The notes under the pieces are model-generated. The model saw nothing but the letters and a program-made list of their open reading frames with translations. It did not search any database and had not been told where the DNA came from. From assembly GCA_002452855.1 (NCBI GenBank), contig DKFS01000086.1, positions 1 to 16,470 of the forward strand: a stretch of 16,470 bases of DNA. The letters run 5' to 3'. The DNA is from Sulfurospirillum sp. UBA6790. Its GTDB lineage: Bacteria; Campylobacterota; Campylobacteria; Campylobacterales; Sulfurospirillaceae. This document shows positions 1 to 6,371 of the stretch, piece after piece (the stretch's first letter is position 1; each line of letters opens with the position of its first letter). The position numbers and the translations under genes are program-made.

Positions 1-864
1 ATGGTTAAATCAACGCTCAATATTCGCCTTGTCAGTAAAATAGTGTTAGGAATTAATTTTGTAGCATTTATAGTACATACCGCAGGACTTGCTCTTCGTT
101 GGTATATTTCTACACACGCTCCTTGGAGTGACGGTTATGAATCCATGATTTATATTGCATGGGCGATTGCATTGGCCGGTATCTTCTTCTCAAAACAGTC
201 TGTAGTCTCTTTGGCACTGACATCTATTTTAACAGGTGTAACGCTTTTTGTAGCTCATTTAAGCTGGATGGACCCACAAATCACGAATCTTGTACCTGTC
301 TTAAAATCGTATTGGCTTAATATTCATGTATCGATTATTACGGCAAGTTACGGTTTCTTAGGGTTATGTGCACTTTTAGGCTTTTTTACACTGATTTTAT
401 TTATTTTACGTAGCACCAAAGATGCAAAACGCAATCAAGAAATTGAGCGCAATATTATTGAAGCAACGCGTATCAATGAAATGGCAATGATTTTAGGTTT
501 AAGTTTATTAACCATTGGTAACTTTTTAGGTGGCGTGTGGGCAAATGAGTCATGGGGACGCTATTGGGGTTGGGATCCAAAAGAGACATGGGCTTTGGTT
601 TCTATTCTGATTTATGCCGCTGTCGTGCATTTACGTTTTGTACCAAAATGGAGCTCTCCTTTTGCGTTTGCAGTCGCATCGACTATTGCATTTTCTTCAA
701 TTATCATGACCTATTTTGGTGTTAATTTTTACCTTTCTGGTATGCACTCTTATGCAGCAGGTGATCCGATTCCTATCCCTACATTTGTTTACTATACGGT
801 TGCGATTGTTGCTCTTGTTATAGCGTTAGCTTACCCTAAAAGAGATATCAATAAATCATTATAA
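1..864 (+). CDS. ccsA: CcsA/ResC-type cytochrome c biogenesis protein (haem handling), probably C-terminal part of fused CcsBA
   Basis: System II cytochrome c maturation: this membrane protein delivers haem to the outer face of the inner membrane for attachment to CXXCH motifs of apocytochromes. Visible are about eight hydrophobic segments (roughly residues 10-31, 48-63, 67-86, 110-137, 162-178, 196-213, 222-240, 262-278) and the tryptophan-rich WWD haem motif at 180-197 (W180 ... WGWDPKETW). H109 (WLNIHV) and H249 (GVNFYLSGMHSY) flank that motif and are the likely haem-ligand histidines; H210 lies in a membrane segment. The window begins exactly at this ATG, so I cannot see a ribosome site. 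Campylobacterota usually carry one long CcsB-CcsA fusion, so this may be the 3' part of a longer gene. A perfect hairpin follows the stop. Family assignment is firm; the true N-terminus is not. Confidence 0.88.
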   Translation: MVKSTLNIRLVSKIVLGINFVAFIVHTAGLALRWYISTHAPWSDGYESMIYIAWAIALAGIFFSKQSVVSLALTSILTGVTLFVAHLSWMDPQITNLVPVLKSYWLNIHVSIITASYGFLGLCALLGFFTLILFILRSTKDAKRNQEIERNIIEATRINEMAMILGLSLLTIGNFLGGVWANESWGRYWGWDPKETWALVSILIYAAVVHLRFVPKWSSPFAFAVASTIAFSSIIMTYFGVNFYLSGMHSYAAGDPIPIPTFVYYTVAIVALVIALAYPKRDINKSL

Positions 865-872
865 ATCAAATG

Positions 873-899
873 CTTGAAGGAGAATTTGCCTCCTTCAAG
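873..899 (+). terminator. Hairpin after ccsA, possible intrinsic terminator
   Basis: A perfect 10-bp inverted repeat, CTTGAAGGAG (873-882) and CTCCTTCAAG (890-899), with a 7-nt loop, starts 9 nt after the ccsA stop. The following U-tract is weak (TTGTGC), so termination may be partial. It also occupies the upstream region of the next promoter. Confidence 0.5.
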
Positions 900-902
900 T
901 TG

Positions 903-911
903 TGCTATAAT
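903..911 (+). promoter_or_regulatory. Extended -10 promoter for the 147-aa gene
   Basis: TGCTATAAT contains a perfect TATAAT at 906-911 preceded by an extended TGN. No -35 box stands out, as is common for Campylobacterota sigma-70 promoters. The predicted transcript start is near 918, leaving a leader of about 23 nt before the ATG at 941. Confidence 0.6.
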
Positions 912-940
912 ATCCGCAAAAAAGTAAAAGGGCTCTCCTT

Positions 941-1384
941 ATGCAAGAGAATTATCTTATTATTGCCATTGTGGCAGTAATTATTATCGTCTTAATCTCT
1001 TTGTTTATTGTGGTAGCCAACTTGCAAAAAACAGTTGTTATTGAAGTAACTCCGCAACAAGCACAAGAAGAGAAAATCCGCAAAATGACGATAGAGGCAT
1101 TAGTGGAAATTGCGGCAAAACGAACAACAACCCGTAATGATTTGATGAATGCTATTTTAAGGGTGGCAAAAGAGTGCCCGTTTCCTCGAAAAGAAAAGGG
1201 TGTTGCGCCCAAAGCTTCAAAAGTGTATCTTAATTTTGTCCTATTGATTGCGAGTCACCGCAACTCGGATGCGAAGCTTATTGCGTTCATGGATGAAGAA
1301 CTTAAAAAAGCGAACGTTGAATATAAACGCGAAATTGATATTTATGAAAATGAAGGTATTCAGCAGCGAGGAAATCGTATTTAA
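941..1384 (+). CDS. Single-pass membrane-anchored protein of unknown function
   Basis: I do not recognise this 147-aa protein. Residues 5-27 form one strongly hydrophobic segment rich in Ile and Val, followed by a basic, mostly helical soluble part (about 40-147). N-anchored topology with a cytoplasmic C-terminal domain is the simplest reading, because positive charges (for example KIRK near 45-48) follow the segment. The soluble part has an internal block CPFPRKEKG near 80-88 but no catalytic motif I can name. A weak AAAAGGG Shine-Dalgarno lies at 926-932, 8 nt before the ATG, and a TATAAT box lies upstream, so the gene probably has its own promoter. It ends 7 nt from the 3' end of the convergent tRNA array. 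The reading frame and expression signals are convincing; the function is open. Confidence 0.8.
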   Translation: MQENYLIIAIVAVIIIVLISLFIVVANLQKTVVIEVTPQQAQEEKIRKMTIEALVEIAAKRTTTRNDLMNAILRVAKECPFPRKEKGVAPKASKVYLNFVLLIASHRNSDAKLIAFMDEELKKANVEYKREIDIYENEGIQQRGNRI

Positions 1385-1391
1385 GAAGAGA

Positions 1392-1466
1392 TGGCGACCC
1401 CAGGGGGACTTGAACCCCCGTTCCCGCCTTGAGAGGGCGGTGTCCTAACCACTAGACGATGGGGTC
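1392..1466 (-). tRNA. tRNA-Glu(CUC)
   Basis: On the minus strand the 7-bp acceptor stem GACCCCA/TGGGGTC is followed by discriminator G and an encoded CCA (1394-1392). The anticodon loop CUCUCAA between CCGCC and GGCGG gives anticodon CUC. The T arm and TTCAAGT loop are intact. Length is 75 nt, one less than the UUC gene at 1807-1882, the difference being in the D loop. It is the last gene of the array and appears to be a diverged copy of the UUC gene. Confidence 0.95.
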
Positions 1467-1493
1467 GCACAAGTGTTTTTTTGAATAGGACAA

Positions 1494-1569
1494 TGGTGAC
1501 CCGTGATGGATTCGAACCATCGACCACCTCCTTAAAAGGGAGATGCTCTACCGACTGAGCTAACGAGTC
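1494..1569 (-). tRNA. tRNA-Lys(UUU), copy 1
   Basis: Acceptor stem GACTCGT/ACGGGTC (with a U-G pair at position 4), discriminator A and encoded CCA. The anticodon loop CUUUUAA gives UUU, lysine. The 76-nt gene is identical base for base to the copy at 1897-1972. It is separated by 27 nt from tRNA-Glu(CUC) and by 53 nt from tRNA-Asp. Confidence 0.96.
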
Positions 1570-1622
1570 ATGCTCAGGCAGTTTCATAACAAAATAGGAA
1601 AATGCTGAGGGAAAATAAATCG

Positions 1623-1699
1623 TGGCGCGGCGGACGGGGCTCGAACCCGCGACCCCCGGCGTGACAGGCCGATATTCTAACCAACTGAACTACCGCCGC
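1623..1699 (-). tRNA. tRNA-Asp(GUC)
   Basis: Acceptor stem GCGGCGG/CCGCCGC, discriminator G and encoded CCA. The anticodon loop CUGUCAC gives GUC, aspartate. It is 77 nt long with a GC-rich T stem, and lies 7 nt downstream of tRNA-Val in transcription order. Confidence 0.96.
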
Positions 1700-1706
1700 G
1701 CATAAA

Positions 1707-1782
1707 TGGTGGTCGCTATAAGACTCGAACTTATGACATCCACCTTGTAAGGGTGGCGCTCTACCAACTGAGCTAAGCGACC
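1707..1782 (-). tRNA. tRNA-Val(UAC)
   Basis: Acceptor stem GGTCGCT/AGCGACC, discriminator A and encoded CCA. The anticodon loop CUUACAA between CCACC and GGTGG gives UAC, valine. The gene is 76 nt and sits between tRNA-Glu(UUC) and tRNA-Asp. Confidence 0.96.
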
Positions 1783-1806
1783 ATTGACACTAAAGAAGAA
1801 AATATT

Positions 1807-1882
1807 TGGCGACCCCAAGGGGATTTGAACCCCTGTAACCGCCGTGAAAGGGCGGGATCCTGGACCACTAGACGATGGGGTC
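1807..1882 (-). tRNA. tRNA-Glu(UUC)
   Basis: Acceptor stem GACCCCA/TGGGGTC, discriminator G and encoded CCA. The anticodon loop CUUUCAC gives UUC, the standard bacterial glutamate anticodon. The acceptor stem and the TTGTGC just 5' of the gene match the CUC gene at 1392-1466, supporting a common origin. It follows tRNA-Lys copy 2 after 14 nt. Confidence 0.96.
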
Positions 1883-1896
1883 GCACAAAAAATGAA

Positions 1897-1972
1897 TGGT
1901 GACCCGTGATGGATTCGAACCATCGACCACCTCCTTAAAAGGGAGATGCTCTACCGACTGAGCTAACGAGTC
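1897..1972 (-). tRNA. tRNA-Lys(UUU), copy 2 (first gene of the array)
   Basis: Identical in sequence to the gene at 1494-1569, with anticodon UUU in loop CUUUUAA and an encoded CCA. It is promoter-proximal: the -10 box at 2003-2008 lies about 30 nt upstream. Confidence 0.96.
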
Positions 1973-2002
1973 ATTCACCGTTCTTCTCGTAATGAGGCTG
2001 AA

Positions 2003-2031
2003 ATTATAGAGAAAAAAAATTCATTTGTCAA
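2003..2031 (-). promoter_or_regulatory. Consensus sigma-70 promoter of the tRNA array
   Basis: On the minus strand TTGACA (2031-2026) and TATAAT (2008-2003) are both perfect, with an ideal 17-nt spacer. The spacer contains a run of eight T. The predicted transcript starts near 1996, about 24 nt before the first tRNA-Lys. The -35 hexamer contains the TGA stop codon of the upstream cinA gene (2030-2028). A full consensus with a real -35 box is unusual for this phylum and fits the high output needed for tRNA. Confidence 0.9.
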
Positions 2032-3137
2032 GACATTTTTTCACTTTTTAGAAAAATAGTTTCGCCTACATGTAAAAGCAGTTTAAATGCATGGTATGCA
2101 CTTTGCCTTTGAATATATTGACGATCACCCTCTAAAAGGAGCCTCTCAATATAGATATCCCCTGTTTTATTTCGAGCACCGACATAGACTGTTCCCACTG
2201 GTTTTTCGGCACTTCCACCAGTTGGTCCTGCAACACCGCTGGTTGCAATGGCATAATCAGATAAGCTAGCATTGAGTATGCCTTCTAGCATTTCGCGTAC
2301 ACAAAGTTCACTGACAGCACCATGACGTTCAATCGTTTCAGGACTCACTCCTAACCATGACTCTTTAATTTCATTGGAATAGGTGACAAGCCCACCTTTA
2401 AAAACAGCAGAGACACCTGAATGTTCTGTGAGCATGGATGCAATAAGCCCGCCCGTGCAACTCTCGGCAATGCTTAATGTCTGATTGTTCTCTTCTAAGC
2501 ACGAAGCAATGTGCTCAATCACATCAGGATGATTAATGACTTTTTGAGGGAGCAGTGATTTGGCTGCTTTAAAAAAATTCTCTAAATTCCCATACTTATT
2601 TGAAACAGCTTCTACCGTAATCCATCCATCGACAATAGTGGTGGGGGTAATACGAATCTCGTAATTTTGGGCAAGAGGTTCTAAAAGTATTTTTAGGGAG
2701 TCTTCATCAATGCTGATAATAGAAAAGAGTGCTGATTCACTTTTATTTTCAATCAGAACGGAAGGTAACTTTTTATTTTCTGTTGCTTTGATGACATTGA
2801 TGAGTTTTCCATCGCGCTCCAATAGATAGCTATTTTTCTCAAAAACAGTAGTTTTTGATGGAATCAGCATATCGTCTTTAAGTTCGAGTGCTTCTTCTCC
2901 TAGCGTTGCAATGACTTTATTAACGAGGTTAAAGCTATCGTGCGAGGTAATGATGACAATTTCATCGGCATGCGCAATGGATTCTTCTAAAACGAAAAAG
3001 AGGTCTTTGTCATTTTTATCGATGTAAACGGTTTGGTCTGGGAGACCAAGGTGTTTAGAAATCGTTGCGTGAATATAATTCAAAAATGGCAGATTGTATC
3101 GCAGTGATTTGCCTACTACGATCAAAGAGCTTTTCAT
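2028..3137 (-). CDS. cinA: CinA-family protein with C-terminal NMN amidohydrolase (PncC) domain
   Basis: The C-terminal half (about 205-360) is a clear CinA C domain: IAESCTGG at 223-230, GGLVTYSNEIK near 248-258, GAVSE at 273-277, SGVAGPTGG at 300-308 and KPVGTVYVG at 312-320. Family members deamidate nicotinamide mononucleotide to nicotinate mononucleotide in pyridine nucleotide salvage. The N-terminal third corresponds to the MoCF-like CinA N domain but is degenerate: the GGLGPTxDD signature is absent, and ITSHDSFN (63-70) stands about where it should be. At 369 aa it is shorter than the roughly 410-430 typical of full CinA. The minus-strand ATG at 3137-3135 has AAAGG 7 nt upstream. Its TGA is inside the -35 box of the tRNA promoter. 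Despite the historical name, a role in competence is not implied. Confidence 0.88.
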   Translation of the reverse strand: MKSSLIVVGKSLRYNLPFLNYIHATISKHLGLPDQTVYIDKNDKDLFFVLEESIAHADEIVIITSHDSFNLVNKVIATLGEEALELKDDMLIPSKTTVFEKNSYLLERDGKLINVIKATENKKLPSVLIENKSESALFSIISIDEDSLKILLEPLAQNYEIRITPTTIVDGWITVEAVSNKYGNLENFFKAAKSLLPQKVINHPDVIEHIASCLEENNQTLSIAESCTGGLIASMLTEHSGVSAVFKGGLVTYSNEIKESWLGVSPETIERHGAVSELCVREMLEGILNASLSDYAIATSGVAGPTGGSAEKPVGTVYVGARNKTGDIYIERLLLEGDRQYIQRQSAYHAFKLLLHVGETIFLKSEKMS

Positions 3138-3163
3138 GGAACAACCTTTTTGATTTTTGTAAT

Positions 3164-3249
3164 GTCAAAAAAGTAAGACTCTTTTGACGACGCTAGCCAC
3201 AAGGGCACTAACACTTGCCAAGAGTGTTGGCAGGCGAAAACTTTGAGTC
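3164..3249 (-). ncRNA. Candidate structured leader RNA upstream of cinA
   Basis: The segment can fold as a multi-branched structure: closing stem GACTC (3177-3181) with GAGTC (3245-3249), TTTT/AAAA (3182-3185/3237-3240), CGC/GCG (3191-3193/3234-3236), hairpin GCC/GGC (3196-3198/3204-3206) and hairpin TGCCAA/TTGGCA (3216-3221/3227-3232). Two competitors exist: AACACT/AGTGTT (3210-3215/3223-3228), and GTCAAAA/TTTTGAC (3164-3170/3182-3188), which would break the closing stem. On the minus strand a TATAAT box lies just upstream and a run of six U (3172-3167) just downstream. A regulated cinA leader or short independent RNA is inferred; I match it to no known family, and strand is uncertain because the pairing is symmetrical. 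Confidence 0.35.
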
Positions 3250-3263
3250 ATAACGTATCTCGC

Positions 3264-3269
3264 ATTATA
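3264..3269 (-). promoter_or_regulatory. Probable -10 box for the cinA leader
   Basis: A perfect TATAAT on the minus strand, with no good -35 hexamer 16-18 nt upstream (AACGAT at 17 nt). It would start a transcript near 3257 and give cinA a leader of about 120 nt. Confidence 0.45.
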
Positions 3270-3323
3270 CCGTAAGTGCTTCTTAAATCGTTTTTAGATA
3301 AACTTGCCTCATTTTAAGAGATG

Positions 3324-3335
3324 CTTACATGTAAA
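3324..3335. repeat. TTTACATGTAAA palindrome, 11 of 12 match
   Basis: CTTACATGTAAA; the inner 10 bases are a perfect copy of the repeated element. It is intergenic, about 40 nt upstream of the ileS start. Confidence 0.7.
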
Positions 3336-3373
3336 AATTTTACGATGCATAGCGTCCAAGGAGATATACGACA

Positions 3374-6136
3374 ATGGACTATAAAGAGACTTTGCTTCTT
3401 CCTCAGACTGATTTCCCGATGAGAGGCAATTTACCGCAAAATGAACCTGCACGTTATGCAAAGTGGTTTTCCAAAGAGGAGAGTGCTTATGCCAAAATGA
3501 TACAAAATCGACAAAATGCTCCTCAAACATTTATTTTACACGATGGACCTCCTTATGCAAATGGGCATATTCACATTGGACATGCACTCAATAAAATACT
3601 TAAAGACGTCATCATTAAAACACACTATTTTTTTGGCGAGAACGTACGGTATGTTCCGGGTTGGGATTGCCATGGTTTGCCGATAGAACAACAGGTTGAA
3701 AAAAACCTTGGAAAAGAGAAAAAAGACGCACTGCCTAAGAGTAAAATTAGAGAATTATGTCGTGAACATGCGCGCAAATTTATTGATATTCAACGAGAAG
3801 AATTCAAATCACTAGGTGTTATTGGCGATTGGGATAACCCTTATATGACGATGAAATTTAAATTTGAAGCGGACATTTATAGAGCACTGTGTGGTGTAGC
3901 AGACCGTGGTCTTTTAATCGAGCGCAGTAAACCTGTGTATTGGTCATGGGCGGCACGAAGTGCTTTAGCCGAAGCTGAAGTTGAGTATGAGGATAAAGAA
4001 GATTACTCTATTTTCGTAGCGTTTGCGCTAAGTTCTGAAACCAAAGCAAAACTGGATATTAACACGGATGTTTCCGTTATTATTTGGACAACAACGCCAT
4101 GGACATTGCCTGCAAACGTCGGTATCGCGTTTAGTCCTGATGAAAATTATGTGCTCACCAGCGATGGATATATTGTTGCAGAGCCTTTACATGTAAAACT
4201 CATTGAACAAGGCGTTATCGCGGGTAAAGTCGTTAAAACCTTTAAAGCTGACATCCTTGAAAACAGTTTTGCCATCAATCCACTGAATGGAAGAAAATCA
4301 CAAATTGTTCTAGGTGAACACGTTACGATGGACGGTGGTAGCGGTTGTGTTCATACCGCTCCTGGGCATGGTGATGATGACTACAAAGTGGGGCTTCGTT
4401 ACGGTCTTGAAGTCGTTATGCCTGTGGATGAGAGGGGTTGTTACGATGAAACCGTGGTTCGTTTAGGACTACTTCCTGATGCGTCCAGTTTTGTAGGCGA
4501 GCATATTTTTAAATGCAATGAACGTATTTTAGAACTTTTGGGCAGTGCATTACTCAAATGCTCAAAATTCACCCACTCCTACCCTTTTTGTTGGAGAACC
4601 CATCAGCCAGTGATTTATCGTGCGACAAAACAGTGGTTTGTTGCAATGGATGAAGCAATAAATGGACGCGATAGCCTTCGTAAAATGGCAATGGATGAAC
4701 TGCAAAAAGTTCGTTTTTATCCAAAATCGGGTATCAATCGTTTAGGCTCAATGATTGAAAATCGTCCAGATTGGTGTATTTCAAGACAGCGTGATTGGGG
4801 TGTGCCGATTGCATTTTTTAGAGATAAAACAACGGGAAAACCAATTTTTGATACGAAAGTCGTTGAGCATATTGCGAACATTTTTGAAGAAAAAGGTGCC
4901 GATGCGTGGTGGGATTTAGAGATTGCAGACCTTCTCGTTGAGAACAGCGGATATGCGCCTGAAAATCTTGAAAAAGTGATGGATATTTTAGATGTCTGGT
5001 TTGATAGTGGTAGTACGTGGAAAGCGGTGCTTCAATCTTCAGATTATGATGCAGGCGATTATCCAGCGTCCATGTATCTTGAAGGAAGTGACCAACATCG
5101 TGGTTGGTTCCAAAGTTCACTTTTAGTCAGTACGGCCAATAATGGCATCGCGCCATATCAAAAGATTTTAACGCATGGTTTCACCGTTGATGAAAAAGGT
5201 GAAAAAATGAGTAAGTCTAAAGGAAATGTTGTCTCTCCTACCGATATTGCTAAAAGCCACGGTGTTGAGATTTTACGCTTGTGGGTCGGTACAAGTGAAT
5301 ATACAACAGACCTTAAAATCAGCGATAATATCTTAAAACAAATTAGTGAACAGTATCGTAAAATTCGCAACACTTTCCGCTTCTTATTGGCAAACGTGAA
5401 TGATTTAGAAACACTTTTACCGTTTGAGCAAATGAGCGTACTCGATCAGTGGATTTTAGTACACGCTAAACGTGTCTTGGATGAAGCGGAGGGTTATTTT
5501 AGAGAGTATGAATTTTCAAAAGGTTTTGCCCTTTTAAATCATTTTATTGCGGTTGAACTCAGTGGTATTTATTTGGATATTTCAAAAGATAGACTTTACT
5601 GTAATGCGAAAAACGACACTATCAGACTTTCCGCACAAAGTGCCATGGCGCTGATTACAGAGCGATTGATGGCACTGTTTGCTCCGATACTTACTTACAC
5701 GATAGACGAATTGATGGAGTATGCGCCTGCCATTGTGAAACAAGGTGGGAAGAGTGTTTTTGATCTTATATATCAACCACTTCCTCCTATGGAATGCTCA
5801 TTTGATGAAGTTTATATGGTAGAAGCAAGGGAGAAATTTTTTGAAATTGTCGATGCATTGAAAAAAGAAAAAATCATCAAATCGACGTTGGAACTGGTCA
5901 TTCAAACGGCTTCTTCTAAAGTTGTCGCCCTTGATAAAGTAGACGCTGAAGATTGGTTTACGGTGAGTAAAGTTATCGAACATGAAGAGCAGGGTGAATT
6001 AGGTGTTTTTGAAGTAGCCGGTGACAGGTTTAAAATTTTCAAAGCTTCAAAATGTAAATGTCCACGTTGTTGGAAATACAGAGCAAAAAGTGAAGAAGAG
6101 TTATGTCATCGATGTTCAGAGGCACTCAATGCTTAA
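3374..6136 (+). CDS. ileS: Isoleucyl-tRNA synthetase
   Basis: Cytoplasmic class I synthetase that charges tRNA-Ile with isoleucine. The 920-aa length is normal for bacterial IleRS. Domains in order: catalytic HIGH motif at 67-70 within [14 protein letters not shown]; the CP1 editing domain with [11 protein letters not shown] (238-248) and [11 protein letters not shown] (327-337), which removes mischarged valine; [11 protein letters not shown] before KMSKS at 611-615; an anticodon-binding helical region; and a C-terminal zinc site with C896, C899, C911 and C914. The ATG has AAGGAG at 3358-3363, 10 nt upstream. The last codons overlap the start of the 48-aa membrane gene by 8 nt. No T-box sequence is visible upstream. 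One copy of the repeated palindrome sits at 4186-4197, read as LHV in this frame. It begins the long co-directional run that reaches the window end. Confidence 0.98.
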   Translation: MDYKETLLLPQTDFPMRGNLPQNEPARYAKWFSKEESAYAKMIQNRQNAPQTFILHDGPPYANGHIHIGHALNKILKDVIIKTHYFFGENVRYVPGWDCHGLPIEQQVEKNLGKEKKDALPKSKIRELCREHARKFIDIQREEFKSLGVIGDWDNPYMTMKFKFEADIYRALCGVADRGLLIERSKPVYWSWAARSALAEAEVEYEDKEDYSIFVAFALSSETKAKLDINTDVSVIIWTTTPWTLPANVGIAFSPDENYVLTSDGYIVAEPLHVKLIEQGVIAGKVVKTFKADILENSFAINPLNGRKSQIVLGEHVTMDGGSGCVHTAPGHGDDDYKVGLRYGLEVVMPVDERGCYDETVVRLGLLPDASSFVGEHIFKCNERILELLGSALLKCSKFTHSYPFCWRTHQPVIYRATKQWFVAMDEAINGRDSLRKMAMDELQKVRFYPKSGINRLGSMIENRPDWCISRQRDWGVPIAFFRDKTTGKPIFDTKVVEHIANIFEEKGADAWWDLEIADLLVENSGYAPENLEKVMDILDVWFDSGSTWKAVLQSSDYDAGDYPASMYLEGSDQHRGWFQSSLLVSTANNGIAPYQKILTHGFTVDEKGEKMSKSKGNVVSPTDIAKSHGVEILRLWVGTSEYTTDLKISDNILKQISEQYRKIRNTFRFLLANVNDLETLLPFEQMSVLDQWILVHAKRVLDEAEGYFREYEFSKGFALLNHFIAVELSGIYLDISKDRLYCNAKNDTIRLSAQSAMALITERLMALFAPILTYTIDELMEYAPAIVKQGGKSVFDLIYQPLPPMECSFDEVYMVEAREKFFEIVDALKKEKIIKSTLELVIQTASSKVVALDKVDAEDWFTVSKVIEHEEQGELGVFEVAGDRFKIFKASKCKCPRCWKYRAKSEEELCHRCSEALNA
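4186..4197. repeat. TTTACATGTAAA palindrome (exact), inside ileS
   Basis: Exact 12-bp copy in the CP1 region of ileS. Here it is read in the frame that gives Leu-His-Val, unlike the other four intragenic copies, which give Phe-Thr-Cys-Lys. Confidence 0.9.
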
Positions 6137-6275
6137 TTTGAGCGCTCCTGTTGAACTGAGTTTCGTATTTGAAACGGTTGGTGCAATTTTTGTGATTATT
6201 GGATTATGTGTCTATTGGGTCAATGTTAAAACAAAAAAATTAAAATCAACCGAGAATAAAGCTAAAAAACTTTAA
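6129..6275 (+). CDS. 48-aa single-pass membrane protein, overlapping the ileS end
   Basis: The ATG lies inside the ileS 3' end (overlap 6129-6136), with AGAGG about 6 nt upstream, so translation is probably coupled to ileS. The product has one hydrophobic segment (about residues 12-31, [20 protein letters not shown]) and a short Lys-rich tail ([15 protein letters not shown]), predicting N-out, C-in topology. I know no function. A longer in-frame opening extends upstream within ileS, but the start with the Shine-Dalgarno fits a small membrane protein much better. Small genes at this position between ileS and gatA occur, from memory, in other Campylobacterota, which would support it as real. 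Confidence 0.75.
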   Translation: MLNLSAPVELSFVFETVGAIFVIIGLCVYWVNVKTKKLKSTENKAKKL

Positions 6276-6371
6276 TACGCCGACATTGTGGCAAAAATGC
6301 ACGAGCTTCACTGCGACGAGTTTACAAGCTGTGCAGTAAGAAGCATGTAACAATAAAGAAAAGGAGAGGTA
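6276..6371 (+). other. Spacer before gatA with interleaved inverted repeats
   Basis: A 96-nt gap. AGCTT (6304-6308) can pair with AAGCT (6326-6330), and ACTGC (6310-6314) with GCAGT (6333-6337). The order A-B-A'-B' means the two helices either compete or form a pseudoknot. No convincing promoter or U-run is visible; the gatA Shine-Dalgarno AGGAGAGG is at 6362-6369. Confidence 0.3.

Noticed and set aside
1570..1622. Separate promoter for the second Lys-Glu pair in the 53-nt spacer
   Set aside because: A TATGAA-like hexamer exists but has no supporting -35 or extended -10; the array can be read from the promoter at 2003-2031.
1381..1923. Minus-strand reading frames of 68 and 77 aa over the tRNA region
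   Set aside because: They are translations of tRNA genes; the regular tRNA structures explain the sequence fully.
3177..3249. T-box or other tRNA-sensing leader for ileS on the plus strand
   Set aside because: The conserved T-box sequence and antiterminator are absent, and T-boxes are mainly a Firmicutes mechanism. The fold was kept only as a generic candidate RNA, better supported on the minus strand.
3309..3530. Minus-strand 73-aa frame at the ileS start
   Set aside because: It is antisense to the conserved IleRS N-terminus and shows no start signals or recognisable domain.
6021..6275. 84-aa frame overlapping the ileS 3' end as the full gene
   Set aside because: Its first 36 codons are an out-of-frame shadow of the IleRS zinc region; the start at 6129 has a ribosome site and gives a sensible membrane protein.
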